From contig JAIXMF010000017.1 of NCBI GenBank assembly GCA_025201365.1, positions 372,001 through 436,000 of the forward strand: a DNA stretch of 64,000 nucleotides, read 5' to 3'. Positions 14,146-26,359 of this stretch are shown here, piece after piece. Made by a program: the position numbers and the translations under genes. The notes under the pieces were generated by a model that had not been told where the DNA came from, did not search any database, and worked only from the letters and a program-made list of their open reading frames with translations. Source of the DNA: Syncephalis plumigaleata. Its lineage: Eukaryota > Zoopagomycota > Zoopagomycetes > Zoopagales > Piptocephalidaceae. Position 1 is the first letter of the stretch; the number at the start of each line of letters is the position of its first letter.

Positions 14146-14369
14146 ATTGGTACACGGAAACTATTACGAGTACACTTTACTGGTTAGCAATAACGTACAA
14201 GTATTAAATCACTAAGCGTACGCTGTTTATATTGGTATTGGTTTAGTCTACAAATGAATTATAATGATAGAATAAAATGTAAAAGATGTTTATTAAATGT
14301 TTAAAACTGATTGGAACTTCGTCATTCCACTCTTCTCTCTTTCTTGCTTTCACCTTTTACATTTACGTC

Positions 14370-15404
14370 ATGTCTGTTATTCCTGCATTTCAGAAAATAT
14401 TCGAACGCATCGGCCAGGAACCGCTTACTCCCGAGGAGCAAGCCACTTTGGTGCGTATTCGAGACAATTCCGCTCGGAATGGTAATGCATAGCAAGTTTG
14501 CTTTAGACTACATACGCTAATCGTGATATGAATTAAACAGTAACCATAGCCGGTATTGTCGGTCTAACCGGTGGCATGCTATATGGTTAGTATCAATGGA
14601 TGGGCATGTAATATGGTGCATAGATGTGTGCCGCCACTAACGCATGTGAATGAATAGCACGTCGTCGGCAATTTAGACCGTTTGGTACATTCTTTCTTGC
14701 TAGTTGTAAGTACAAGATGTTGCTTTTACGATAGTCCTAATGCGAATTATCCACTTTATTAGTTACTGGTATGATGGGTGTGCAATTTGGCACGATGCTC
14801 AGTGGTTGGATGGCCAAACGGGAAATCGACAAACTACCTGATAGTAAGCGGTTCATTCGCTTGTTCAAAGAAGCTCGGTAAGTATAGGATGATTATTCAA
14901 TGGCGTTACTAACTTGTTATTATTGCTACAAGTGATGAGATGATAAATGAAAGATTGCAACGACATCATCCAGGCTCTCCTTCCTCTTCCTCGTCAGGCA
15001 GACTATCCGGTCCTGATGCTATTCTACGTGGTGCTTCTATTGATCGCGATGAAACGAACCAGACAATGTCGTTCGGATCGTCTAATGAAGCGGAGCCTAC
15101 GAGGGGTCATAATGAAGGCGATGCATCGGCTTGGAATAAAATACGAACGCAAAATAAACCAGAATCAACCTGGGATCGGATACGAGCACAGCAACATCGT
15201 CCAGGGTCATCCGATCAAGACTCGAATAAGCAGGACACGTATACCGCCGCTTGGAATGGTGCATCAGCCAGCAATCGCAGTATTAGCAAAAGTAGCAGCA
15301 GCGATAATGAAGAATCATTTCCACGTACTCGCGAGGACTTTGAACAAGCACGCCGCACTACCGCCGCACGTCGCAACAAGTACGGCGATGTTATCGATGA
15401 GTAA
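14370..15404 (+). CDS. OCIA-domain-like small membrane protein
   Basis: Five exons (14370-14481, 14541-14585, 14658-14705, 14763-14877, 14933-15404) join exactly in frame to 263 residues, which strongly supports the model. The N-terminal part reads LTPEEQATLVRIRDNS, then a Gly-rich hydrophobic helix (IAGIVGLTGGMLY), a basic RRRQFRPF turn, and a second hydrophobic helix (FFLASFTGMMGVQFGTML) followed by a basic KREIDKLP. This layout, an EE-rich start with a glycine-zipper-like helical hairpin, resembles OCIA-domain proteins of mitochondrial/endosomal membranes, but similarity is modest. The C-terminal half is hydrophilic and Ser/Asp/Arg-rich with two TWDRIR/AWNKIR-like repeats. A generic two-helix mitochondrial membrane protein is the alternative. 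Confidence 0.6.
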
Positions 15405-15675
15405 ACATTATAAAGATATTGCTAACAAAATAAATAAATACACAATGAGTAATTACTATCGATTGAGCGTATAAATAGTGACTAAACAAAATAGATTAGA
15501 AATAACCTATTGAGCTGCTTGTGCTTATTCTTTTTATTCTTATAAGTCATATAAAAACATGTCTTGAATATTAGGAGCAAGTATCGTATAGGGTATTAAT
15601 AACAATACCCTACTAACTTATGCCATGCTTACTTAATATGCTACCACTTCAATCTATCACCCAATCAGAAAATGG

Positions 15676-18138
15676 TCACTTTTTAGTTCTACTTATTGTT
15701 AGCGCTCTCCTTGACTTGTCTAATTTATCAATGGCATACGCTAATTTAGTGGCGCTTTCGGAGAACTGCTGGTATAAGGTTGCACTACCAACTAAAGCAT
15801 GATTAGTTCGTGTAGCGTAAATACTGGAGTTACTTACAATGGCCTGCATTCATCTTTATGTCCATAACAATCGTGCGTGGATTGGGTTTGTCGCTCGAGT
15901 CAATAGTGTTCGCGCGTAATTTAACAGCCCACTTAATTGGATCTATCGTGCATTACATATGATTAAATGAAGTAGTGTTGCACCATCTAGTACTTACCCC
16001 AGTAAGCCACGCGTGGATCATTACATCCGATAAAAACCAGCACATTAGGATGTTTTGCATTCAAACGTATATTATCGTAGGGTGAGTAATTACGAATATA
16101 TTTGAGCATATATCTGGACGACTGTGGGTCTCCCAGTTCAATATGATCGGCGTCATTGGGCACGCTGTTCAGATCCATTAACACATCTAGAACACTAAGG
16201 AACGGTGCTGCATTGAATTGTTAGCACGGTTTAACTGCTCCTACACTATCGCTCACCATTGAGAATGGCTACCTCTGCAAGGTCAGGCCACCTATTAATG
16301 ACGGTTCCCATTAGTATGCCACCAGCACTCGTGCCCTCGATAACCATTAATTCGGGCCGTGTATACTTGTCGAACACGAGCCCAGTTGCAGCTAACTTGA
16401 AATCGCTAAACGTGTTCTCTTTGTTGTGTCTTGATCCTTCATGCCACCATTCCATACCTAGTTCACCGCCCCCTCTAACATGCGCGATAGCATATACAAA
16501 TCCATGCTTTAGCAATGATGCAACAGACGGACTAAGTTCGGTCTTTATATAAATCCCGTAAGCACCGTAGCCAACCAGCCATGCGTAATTAAGCTGATTT
16601 CTTTCAAGGTTGCTTCTATGCGCAATGGTAATCGGGATTTTAATCGGTTTACCGTGTCTATTAACGGCACCATTTACGTAAATAATATCCGTAGTATACT
16701 CGGATTCATCATAATCTGGCAGTATATTTTGGTGAAGCTTGTCCAGCGTTTCCGTTGCCATATCGTAAACGTACGTGATCGTGGGCGTGATGAGTGACGA
16801 GTACTCGAATACTAGTTTGTTGCTGTTAAAGTCGATTTGTGACGGACCAGTAATGCTGTATCCTTTGACTGGAAATTCGATGATACTCGGCTGTGTATTG
16901 GGCCATAGTCTTCCATTGGCGTCAAGTTTATACACCTTGATTGTATCTGTCATCTTTTCACGGTCAAATACAACGACATATCCATGGAATACAAGAACTT
17001 TTCTATTGTAATCAGCGTTGATAGATTGCAATGTTCGCGTGCATGAGTGAGGATTGTTTAATTCATCGATATCGCATATATAAAAATACGCGCTCATCCT
17101 ATCGTCGATGTGTAGGTTTAATTTAAATAAATATTGACTAGCTAGCCGGTATACTGCAACTAGCTTTGCTGTTACGGGCGATTCAGACGAGCGTTGACTA
17201 GCTAGCTGATTTGCTTCCGATAATACCATAGATGCAGGTAATTTGATTGGAATCAACCTGTCCGCCATATCATCCGTAGCATCCATGTAGTAATACTCGT
17301 TGCTATTCACCTCGACTTCTGTTATAATGAAAAACTGACCATTACTCAATTTCTTCAAGTACAAAGTTTGCGACTCTTCCTTCATGCAATAAAGTTTCTT
17401 GTCCTCGGCCTGAGCATTACCAACCGTATGGCGTAGCAGGCAATAAGCACCGGTTCTACTATCGAAAGTCGTGTATAGAATGGTGTTCCCGGTAGCACTC
17501 CATTCGAATCGAGCATCCACGTTCTCTAACGTATACGGTAGTATTTTATCTGCATCAATATCCATCAGGTGTAGCGTGTATTCCTCGTCACCAGTTGCAT
17601 CTATGGTGAACGCAAGCCACGACTCCTTCCTGCTAGTTTTAATATCGCCGACATTTCCAACTTTACCCTTGAGTTTATTGAAATCGAGTATCAATACTTC
17701 CGAGGCATTAGCCTCCCTAGTGGACCTTCTATAATAGCATGGATATTGTTTGTCTGCCGATTGACGACTGTAATACATGTAATCGCCAGAATACCATATG
17801 TTCGCTATAAAGTTATCTGATGCTTTTACCATTTGTTGAAACATTCGTAACCTAAGAGGCTGACTTTCCTTGAGTACTCGCTGAGCGTAGATCGACTCGT
17901 TTCTAATGAGCCGTATCACGTTTTTGCTCTTTAAGCCTTCACTTCTGACCCAGTTATAAGGATCGTTGTAATACGGTCCATAATACTTGCGTGTGAATGC
18001 TTTTGCTTTGGTTATCGGTGGCAATAGCCGTCCTTTTGGATATGATTTCGGAAGCTCATTTAAAAACGTACTGGCATTAATATGCGATGAAAGCAGCAAT
18101 AACCATAGATATACGGTAATTCTACAGGGACATGACAT
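15676..18138 (-). CDS. Secreted prolyl-oligopeptidase family (S9A) serine peptidase, oligopeptidase B-like
   Basis: This serine peptidase cleaves short peptides, with a beta-propeller gating an alpha/beta-hydrolase site. Four exons (18138-16257, 16207-15998, 15942-15838, 15791-15676) join exactly in frame to 770 residues. I chose the start at 18138 because it gives a clean signal peptide (basic start, then VYLWLLLLSS, cleavage near INAS); an upstream in-frame ATG at 18186 would add 16 residues. The propeller spans about residues 90-430 and includes YYSRQ, KQYPCYYRR and FTIDATGDEEY. Catalytic motifs are all present: GGGELGMEWW, GTSAGG (nucleophile Ser), CNDPRV (Asp) and NAGHFG (His). Bacterial and kinetoplastid oligopeptidase B usually has GRSAGG. 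A signal peptide is unusual for this normally cytosolic family and suggests extracellular or vacuolar work. Confidence 0.92.
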
Positions 18139-18476
18139 TTTTTGACAACAGTAAAGTAAAAATAAAAAGCAAAAATGACCAAACAATACATGGTCGATTT
18201 ATAGGATAACCGCTATATATCAATGCCACGCCAGTCTATTACCAAAGTGGATACTTGTAGTTGTTACCGAAGGTGATAATCACCTCAGTTCATAATGTAT
18301 CGCTCGTTTTCTTTACTCACACATGATTCATTACTACTCGATTAGCTGGAACTGCCATGCTCACTATGCTTTATTCATTCTACTGAACTTTAGACACCTT
18401 ATACAAATAAAAAATGGACTGCCAATACGGAAATAGTAAGCAGACACGTGGCAAAACGTATACAATGCAAGGTGAC

Positions 18477-18489
18477 AAAAAAGCAAAAA
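18477..18489 (-). terminator. RNA polymerase III terminator of the tRNA-Leu
   Basis: Two T runs (five, then six Ts on the transcribed strand) begin six bases after the tRNA 3' end, the expected signal for Pol III termination. Confidence 0.75.
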
Positions 18490-18494
18490 GGATA

Positions 18495-18576
18495 TGGCCA
18501 GGGTGGGGTTCGAACCCACGCCTCCGAAGAGATTACGGCCTAAACGTAACGCCTTAGACCACTCGGCCACCTGACC
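18495..18576 (-). tRNA. tRNA-Leu (anticodon UAG)
   Basis: All arms fold. The acceptor GGTCAGG pairs with CCTGGCC (one G-T pair), with discriminator A. The D arm is GCC/GGC, and the anticodon stem TTACG/CGTAA encloses loop TTTAGGC, giving anticodon TAG. A 13-base long variable arm is typical of a class II Leu tRNA, and the T arm GTGGG/CCCAC encloses TTCGAAC. The A box (TGGCCGAGTGG) and B box (GGTTCGAACCC) are both intact. I see no intron and no encoded CCA tail. Confidence 0.95.
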
Positions 18577-19429
18577 ACTCACGAGAATTTTTGTGTTTAT
18601 GTCCTCTATATAATAGTTGCAAAAAATTGCTAAAATTTTGCCGGGCGCTGTTTCTTTGTATTTTTTTGTATATACTAGCAAGATGTAATGCTTTTACGTA
18701 CTAGGATTAAAGTAGTTAGTTTGTAGATGTTTTTGTCTCATTATATAATACGTATAACTTTTCTCGTTAATAAATCATTTATGTTATAATATATATATAA
18801 TAGTAAAAGCGCTTTATCATTTATTGTAACGATATGTAATAAGCATTAATAGAATGTTGGCTAGCTAGTGATTACTTATTCCGTTACATTCAGGCATGCA
18901 ATCTATCTATATTGCTTATTGATATACAGGCAAATATACCGATATCACCTACTCATTTATTTGTAAGCTGACTCTAAGATGTATTGACGTAAATGACAAT
19001 TCTGCATTAACCCAACTCATTACGACATTGGCCAATAATCAGTGAGCACGTCTTTTTTAATGGCTGGCTGGGTGGCTGGTTATATTTGCGTGTACTCGTC
19101 ACTCGTCGAGATATCACTTGTCATCGTGGATACCACAGCACACAGCTATTGCAACGCATCTTGCAACTCGTAAAAGACATTTCTTACCAAGCTTCTTTAC
19201 TTTCCAGCATCCTACGAGAAAAACATTAACTATATTGGCCGCTGTTCTTTCTTCCTTTCTTCCTCTCTTGGCTATTTAATTACTACCATCGTTTCGGTTA
19301 GTATTACAACAGCGATAATAACAACAAGGACGCATCACTTATTACGCGTGAAATATAGGGCTCATCACGCTTACATTCACTAGTAGTGGCATTGCGTAGT
19401 CGTAGCAGTAGTAGTAGTCGTGTTTACAT
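18577..19429. other. Intergenic between tRNA-Leu and SEC31
   Basis: AT-rich spacer of about 850 bases containing the SEC31 upstream region. No gene or strong repeat is seen. Confidence 0.6.
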
Positions 19430-22400
19430 ATGCCGCTGAAATCTATTCAACGAACGGCCACCGTAGCGTGGTCACCCGCTAACCCGAATGACCCACTATT
19501 GGCTACTGGTACGGTTGCGGGCGCGCTAGATGATTCCTTTTCCAACACGACAGAGCTGGAAATCTTTCGTCTCGGCCTCGATGATAAGGCTACCACCGAG
19601 TTATCCTCACCAATAGGTGTTGTCTCTAGTAATGCAAGGTAATCCTAGCACGATTTGTAGTTATTATCAGTTGATTAATCTTGTATCTCGTATTTCGCGA
19701 ACAACAATGATAGATTTAATCGACTTAGCTGGGGTGGTGCCACGGCCGATCGTCCGCTCGGTGTCATCGCAGGTGGTTTGGAGAATGGCGAACTTATGCT
19801 ATGGAATCCAGATGCAATCGTCAATGGCAATGCGTAAGTATACGATGATTATCGTGGAATAGCGCGCACAGCAATACTAATCAATCTCGCTACATTCATG
19901 TGTTGTAATGACAGGGAAGGTGCCGAACTATTCCGATCCAACAATCACAGTGGTGCCGTGTGTGGATTAGACTTTAATCCATTCCAGAATAATCTACTTG
20001 CATCAGCCGGTGGCAATGGCGAGGTAAGCGGCAATAGTTACGATGCTACTTGTATACGAATATACTAATATACAATGGTTAATAACACATGTATACGCAC
20101 GTGCGTATACATCAGATATTCGTGTGGGATTTAGCCAATTTAAGTAAGCCTTATTCACCGGGACCGCGTTCATCAAAACTCGAGGATATTACGTGCTTAG
20201 CGTGGAATCGACAAGTACAACACATTATGGCTACATCATCAGGCACGGGCTATACAGTTGTATGGGATTTGAAGAATCGTCGTGAAGTGCTGCATCTTAA
20301 TTATGGTGGTGCCACATCTACCGGTGGATCAACCGGTCTCGGTGGACGTCGTGGTGTAACGGCAGTGGCATGGAATCCTGATGGTGTAAGTAATAATGAC
20401 TGGTTGTTGACATAGATCGCATGGCTGACCAATTAATGATGAATAGGCTACACAACTTGTTACCGCGTCAGAGGATGATGGCAATCCCGTTATACTCACC
20501 TGGGATCTACGTAATGCGAGAGCACCAGAAAAGGTGAATATCTAAATATTTTGAGAGATATAGAGTGTATTCATTACTAATGAATCGTTTATTCAGATAT
20601 TACGCGGCCATTCTATGGGAGTATTAGGATTATCATGGTGTCGTATGGATTCCAATCTATTATTGAGTGCCGGTAAAGACAATCGTGTAATATGCTGGAA
20701 TCCACGCGATGGCGATATAGTTGGCGAGGTAAGCAATGCTAGTCTAGTATACATCATTAGTATGTGATAATAGTATTAATGATAATGATGATAATGATGA
20801 TTAGCTACCGCCTAGTAATAATTGGGCGTTTGATGTTCAATGGTGTCCACGTAATCCAAATCTACTTAGTGTAGCGTCATTTGATGGACAGGTAGCTACT
20901 ACTATTACTACTACTACTGCCATGAATTAGGTAGCTAATTTTATTAATTCACTTAGGTGAATGTGTATTCTGTTCAATCAGATCAAGCAGCCACTGCTAG
21001 TCAATCATCCAATATCGCAGCTATCGGCGCTAATGCAGATGATCCATTTAATCTCAATGCATCTACCCTGCCTACTGCTACGTCATTGACGCTAAAGACA
21101 CCGCCCAAATGGTTGCGTCGTCCAATAGGAGCCACATTCGGATTTGGCGGCAAACTCGTCACATTCAGTGCTACCTCGACAGCAACATCAACGGCAGCAA
21201 CGGCAGCAGCAGCACCAGGTGCACCGGGTGCGAATGCGGTCCCTCACTCGCATTCCAGCGTCAGTATTCGCACGGTAGTTACCGAGCCAACTCTAGTGAC
21301 ACGTTCGCAGGAACTAGAGCGTGCCATTGAAGCAAAGAACCTTCACGCATTCTGTGAAGCACGTCAAAAGGAGGCTGCCGGTAACGCGGAAGAAGAGGCT
21401 GCATGGAAGATTATCGCCGTGCTATTTGATGGAGATGCACGCGATCGTCTTGTCAAAATTCTAGGACGCGACAAGGAACATGTACTATCGGAATTGACCA
21501 GCAAGCTTGAAACTACCACTATTTCAACCGATGAATCTGCCGATAATCAGGATACATCAGCAGCAGCAGAAACAACAGAAACTACTGAAACCGCAGATTC
21601 TACAGATTCTACAGATGCTGCACCCACCAGTACAAATAATGGTGATGCGCTAAGTGGCTATTTCCCCGAGAGTACGGCAGCTGAATCCGATTTCTTTAGT
21701 GGAAAGAGTGGAACATCAGCAGTAGATGAGTTAGGTGTTACGGACAAGACCACTAGTGCTACTACTGCTAGCACATCTGCTACAAGTAAGGATACCGCCA
21801 CCTTCAACATTTTACCCACGGATGCTAGTCCGGTTGATACATTGATCACTCGCGCTGTTCAACTGGGTGATTTTGATGCTGCCGTACGAGCATGCCTAGA
21901 TGCCGACAGACTGGCCGATGCACTTCTATTAGCAGTGTGCGGTGGCAATGAATTATTAGCACGCACAAGACAGGCCTACTTTGAGCGACGTGCTAATTCC
22001 GCGCCTTACCTACGTTTATTGCGTAGCGTTATTAGCGGCAATCTGGCCGATGTTGCCAGTCAAGGTGATCTAGCACAATGGGACGAGATACTCGTTGTAT
22101 TGTGCACATATGCACGTGGTGAGGAATTCTCCGGTTTGTGCGCGCAACTCGGCGATCGACTAGTGGAGCAATGGCACGCGCATAAGAATCGAGAGGCTCG
22201 TCAAAACGCCGTATTGTGCTATTTGGCCGCGGGTGATCTCGCTAAAGTGACGCAATTATGGATTGTCACTGAATCGGAGGTGGAGCAACACGGATTGACT
22301 CAAGGATTATTGTCGGCGAGTTCCGTGCACGCTCTCGCTCTTCAATCGTTGATGGAGAAAGTTGCCGTACTACGACAAGCGATTGATCATGTCGACGATG

Positions 22401-24131
22401 CGGTGGAGGCACCATTGGATTCACGCACGGATACCGCCAATGCCACGGCCATCGCTGCTGATAGCAAGTTCAAACTCTCCGCACTCTACGATAAATACTG
22501 CGAATACGCGGAACTACTGGCTTCACAGGGCGAACTAAAGACGGCCGCTCATTATGCCAGTAGAACACCGGCCGATTACCATGTCAAACAAGAGGATGGA
22601 CTTGATGCCTTGGCCGTTATTAAGGATCGTCTTCGACAATGTGGACAGGAAGTGAATAGTGCGACACGTCCATTCGATATCACACCTATTGGCAAACAAC
22701 CAACGGTAACTGCTACTACTACTACTACTGCTCCTACGGCAGCAACAGCAACAACAGCAACCACAGCTTACGGTACTACAGCCTATGGTAATGTGGGTTA
22801 TCCCACTACTGGTTATCCAGCAGCAAATACAGCACAACCAGCCTATACTGGTTATGGCGGTAATACTACTGCTACTGCAGGATATTCCACAACAGGTTAT
22901 GGTGGTTATAATACTGCCAATACAGGATATAATCAATCCTATGGAGGCACTACGCAAACCACAGGCTATGGATATGGTAGTACGCAATTACCGCAACCAA
23001 CGCAACCATCAATCCCTGCACCCACCACTGCTACAATGACGGCAACTAATGCCACTACAGGTGGATATGGTGGATATACGCCTGCTAGTCATTACGGTAG
23101 TGCAGCAATCCCACCACCTCCACCACCCATGGCAGGAGGTGCGCCTACTGATGCAGCGCCTCATTCACCGCCCGCCTCACAGCGTAATGATATACCAGGA
23201 TGGAATGATCCGCCACCAATGGCAGTGCCCTCTAAGCGTACCAATGTCACTACAGCTACTATGACACCGCTAACCACACCATTCCCCGGTGCCAATCTAA
23301 CACATCCTAATATGCCACCAACTGCTAGTGGTGGTATACCAGGAGGGGCAGGAGCAGCAGCAACCCCACCACCACCACCACAGAATGCAATGGCACCAGC
23401 ACCATTATACGCTCGACCACCTAGTAGCCAACAAGGTGCGTCAACTGGAGCGGCAGTACCACCACCTCAACAAAACCCATATAATATGCCTAATACTGGA
23501 TATGGTGCTATACCATCACAACCACAACAGCCACAGCAACCACAACAACAGGCACCACCACCAGCACCAGTGGCACCACCAGTGAAACAACGACATCGTA
23601 AGTAATAATATTCTATTTATTGGTACGGCGTACTAATGCTAACTCATACCTGATTGCTATAGCAATGGGAGATCGCTCACACATCCCTGCCAATTACATG
23701 CCCATTGTTGACATATTGAGTGCACAATACGCTAAATTGGAACAAATGTCACCGGTAAGTGATTAATACTACTATTACTAAATAACCTAACTATTACTAA
23801 TAATGATGATGTTATATAGCCAAACCAAAAACGTTATGTGGATGATATGAAGAAGCGGCTAGACATGCTAATCGATGCTCTTAATAACGATGAAGTAGCC
23901 GGTCCTATTGCCGAACAATTACTGCAAGTGGTTCAGGGTAAGCTATTTTATTATGTTGATAACATATATACATGTATATTAATGAATGCATGTATATTAG
24001 CAATGGAAGCGCAAAACTTTGCCGGTGCTCGTGATATTATGCAAGATTTGTTCACCAAGTCCGGTGGTGGTGTATGGATGGTAGGCGTACGTCGTCTAGT
24101 GGATACCATGGCCAGTGTTCATGGACAATAG
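19430..24131 (+). CDS. SEC31: COPII outer-coat protein Sec31
   Basis: Sec31 pairs with Sec13 to build the outer cage of COPII vesicles leaving the ER. Eleven exons (19430-19638, 19714-19833, 19915-20023, 20116-20385, 20447-20533, 20597-20728, 20805-20891, 20957-23597, 23663-23754, 23820-23937, 24001-24131) join exactly in frame to 1,331 residues. The start [15 protein letters not shown] is typical of Sec31. The first seven exons encode WD40 blades ([49 protein letters not shown]). The large eighth exon holds the last propeller/Sec13-binding region, the ACE1 alpha-helical cage element (about 21840-22640) and a long Pro/Gly/Gln/Tyr-rich activation linker (about 22700-23590) with PPPPPP motifs. 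The C-terminal helical domain (about 23660-24130) is intact. Introns cluster at the two ends, leaving the low-complexity linker uninterrupted. Confidence 0.97.
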
Positions 24132-24202
24132 TCGACTATATAACCATCATTATTACTGAACATATAAATAAACCAATGCAATTTACGATCTACATCTCAT
24201 GA

Positions 24203-24292
24203 AGTGATAATAATAATGGTACTAATGAATGTGCATTATTATTTATTAATAAGAGCAAAAGTTAAAGACTAGTATTGCTAACTGGTTGAAAA
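24203..24292 (+). repeat. Dispersed repeat family, copy near SEC31 3' end
   Basis: The segment reads GGTACTAATGAATG..., then TTATTAATAA, then AAAAGTTAAAGACTA, then CTAACTGGTTGAAAA. It shares the core order with copies at about 32751-33103 and 50074-50427 (these two inverted to each other), 33390-33447, 56570-56700, 59299-59440 and 59800-59872. It lies 70 bases past the SEC31 stop, so it may be part of its 3' UTR or terminator region. Confidence 0.6.
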
Positions 24293-24715
24293 CCCCCTGT
24301 ATATAGTGTAATTGAACAAGAATGATTTTAGTAGTACAACCTGGCAATAAAGCATTAGCGCATAGTGTTTAATTAGAACGTGAGCGATTGCTCCAATGGA
24401 GCACATTTGACAATCTTGGCATTAATCACACTTGATTACAATGGAAGCCGTTGATACATAGAGAGTAATTCTATTAATAGCAACACTGGCTATGGAAAAG
24501 TAAGGAAATACAACGCGTGTAAACAGCACGAAACTGGTTAAGACTACGTGTTTTTTATTTTTATCTTAGCAATCATTCAGCTGTCGAATTCCTATATCGC
24601 CTTTGTAAGCAATGCCGTATTGATATAAATATACGTCGTTTATGTCTCCTTATTTTATACGATAGTCTTCTACATCAGCATTTATTTATTCTTTGCATTT
24701 GCATACTTTATAGCC

Positions 24716-25219
24716 ATGTCTACCAGCATTACAACTGATCGTCGTTATGTTTATAGAGCATCATCATCATCATCAGCATCATCAGTATCAAGTGTATTGA
24801 CCGCACCTTCTTTATCTCATTCGCGTGAACCAGGAGTAATGGCGTCTGCAACATCGAATACAGCGTCATCGGAGCAACAAGAAGAGAATAGTAGGAATCC
24901 ATTCAGATCAACATGCGAACATTCAGAATTAATTGCACCACCACCAGCTTACGTTGATGCTGCGAATGTGCCACCACCGCCATATGTAGCCGTTGATATG
25001 TCATTACCAACACCAGCGGATACAAGTCAGACTGCCGCTACTACTAGATCAATGCCAACAGATGCTGATTGGACCAATACAACTACAACAGCAACACGAA
25101 ATGGCGTAGAACATAACAACAAAGCATTGGATGATGCGTTAGATGACCTATGTTTTTGTTGCTCTGTACTTCAATGTATTGACCTTCTCTTTGCATGCTG
25201 TATTGGTTTGGCTAAATGA
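24716..25219 (+). CDS. Small protein with proline-tyrosine motifs and a cysteine-rich hydrophobic C-terminus
   Basis: Single exon, 167 residues, unrecognised. The N-terminal 80 residues are Ser/Ala/Thr-rich. The middle carries two related motifs, APPPAYVDAA and VPPPPYVAVD, whose PPxY-like cores could bind WW domains (for example of Rsp5/NEDD4-type ubiquitin ligases). The C-terminus is LCFCCSVLQC...LFACCIGLAK, a short hydrophobic helix with about seven cysteines, reminiscent of CYSTM-type or palmitoylated tail-anchored proteins. The combination suggests a membrane-attached adaptor, but this is inference. A TATA-like TTTATAGCC just before the ATG and a clean stop support it as a gene. Confidence 0.6.
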   Translation: MSTSITTDRRYVYRASSSSSASSVSSVLTAPSLSHSREPGVMASATSNTASSEQQEENSRNPFRSTCEHSELIAPPPAYVDAANVPPPPYVAVDMSLPTPADTSQTAATTRSMPTDADWTNTTTTATRNGVEHNNKALDDALDDLCFCCSVLQCIDLLFACCIGLAK

Positions 25220-26359
25220 ATTACGTTTAAATCAAGCATTTTATATAAAAATAAAGTTGATCAACATTCTATTGTTTAATAAAAGTGTATACAAATGGAT
25301 ATTAATAAAAGAGGAGAAGAGTGAGTAAGTTGATGCGATAATGGAAATGAAGCATGTCAATGACACTCGCCAATTATTCATGACATGGGTAATGAAGCTA
25401 GAACGCTGCAAGTGAGTTCATTCGATGTATTTTGTAATAGGAAACACGATAATATTTATTACATATTTATTAGAGGCATATTGAAGGAGTTAATGTCAGT
25501 TAGAGCAAGGTGTACGGTCATCATCATTCATATGTACCATTATTGCCATGAATCATTGTTATTAACAAGTTCATTCAAATTGTCTTATTGTCCTTAGTGT
25601 TATGCATACTCATTACTCGTCAATACGGCAACAACACCTACTGATGAGAGCATCAACAAAATGGAAGGGAAAGATAGGAGGAAATCATAAGGAACGGCAT
25701 CAATAAATGTCAATAGATTTATTAGCATTTCATTAGTAATTTCTGCTTAACATTTTGTTAGCATTTACCAGTAATAATAATAATGAGGATGATTCAATAT
25801 TACTTTATAACTATCCAGCATGACTAGTGTTTACAACTTACAAAACGTGTTAGCCAAATAGGATATTTGTAACACAATAAATTGCTAAATAAGAAGTGAA
25901 GAATGACACATTTTAACTCATTATTACTAGGAATGACAAAGAGTGACGCCAGTCATAGTTCTATGCTTAGCATACTTACTTTTACTAGTTAGTCATGTTT
26001 ACCATTTGTGTGCATGTACATACACGTATGTAGTAAATGTACCCTAGCGTGATCGACCTAGTCCCTTTGTATAATAATCAGTCATACTGTATTGCGTATG
26101 GTGGAATGGGACAGGTGTACAACCACTGTTCCCTTGACTTGTTCCGCTCTTTACTTTTATGGCATACGCTATTGGTTCTATTGTATGTTCCACGAAGAAT
26201 CACCATTATTACGCAGCTCACATCATATGTCACGGTGAATTGATTTCAAATTGCTTTAAATATCCGCGATGGAATGTACTTGTTGTAACAAAAACCATTG
26301 GATCCACATCATCTCACTTCTAGTTCACTCCACATACCTTTGCTCTTCTTGTTATCACT
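25220..26359. other. Intergenic region
   Basis: AT-rich spacer of 1.1 kb between the small cysteine-tail gene and the NTase-ankyrin gene. Short open frames lack conserved content and I see no structured RNA. Confidence 0.55.
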
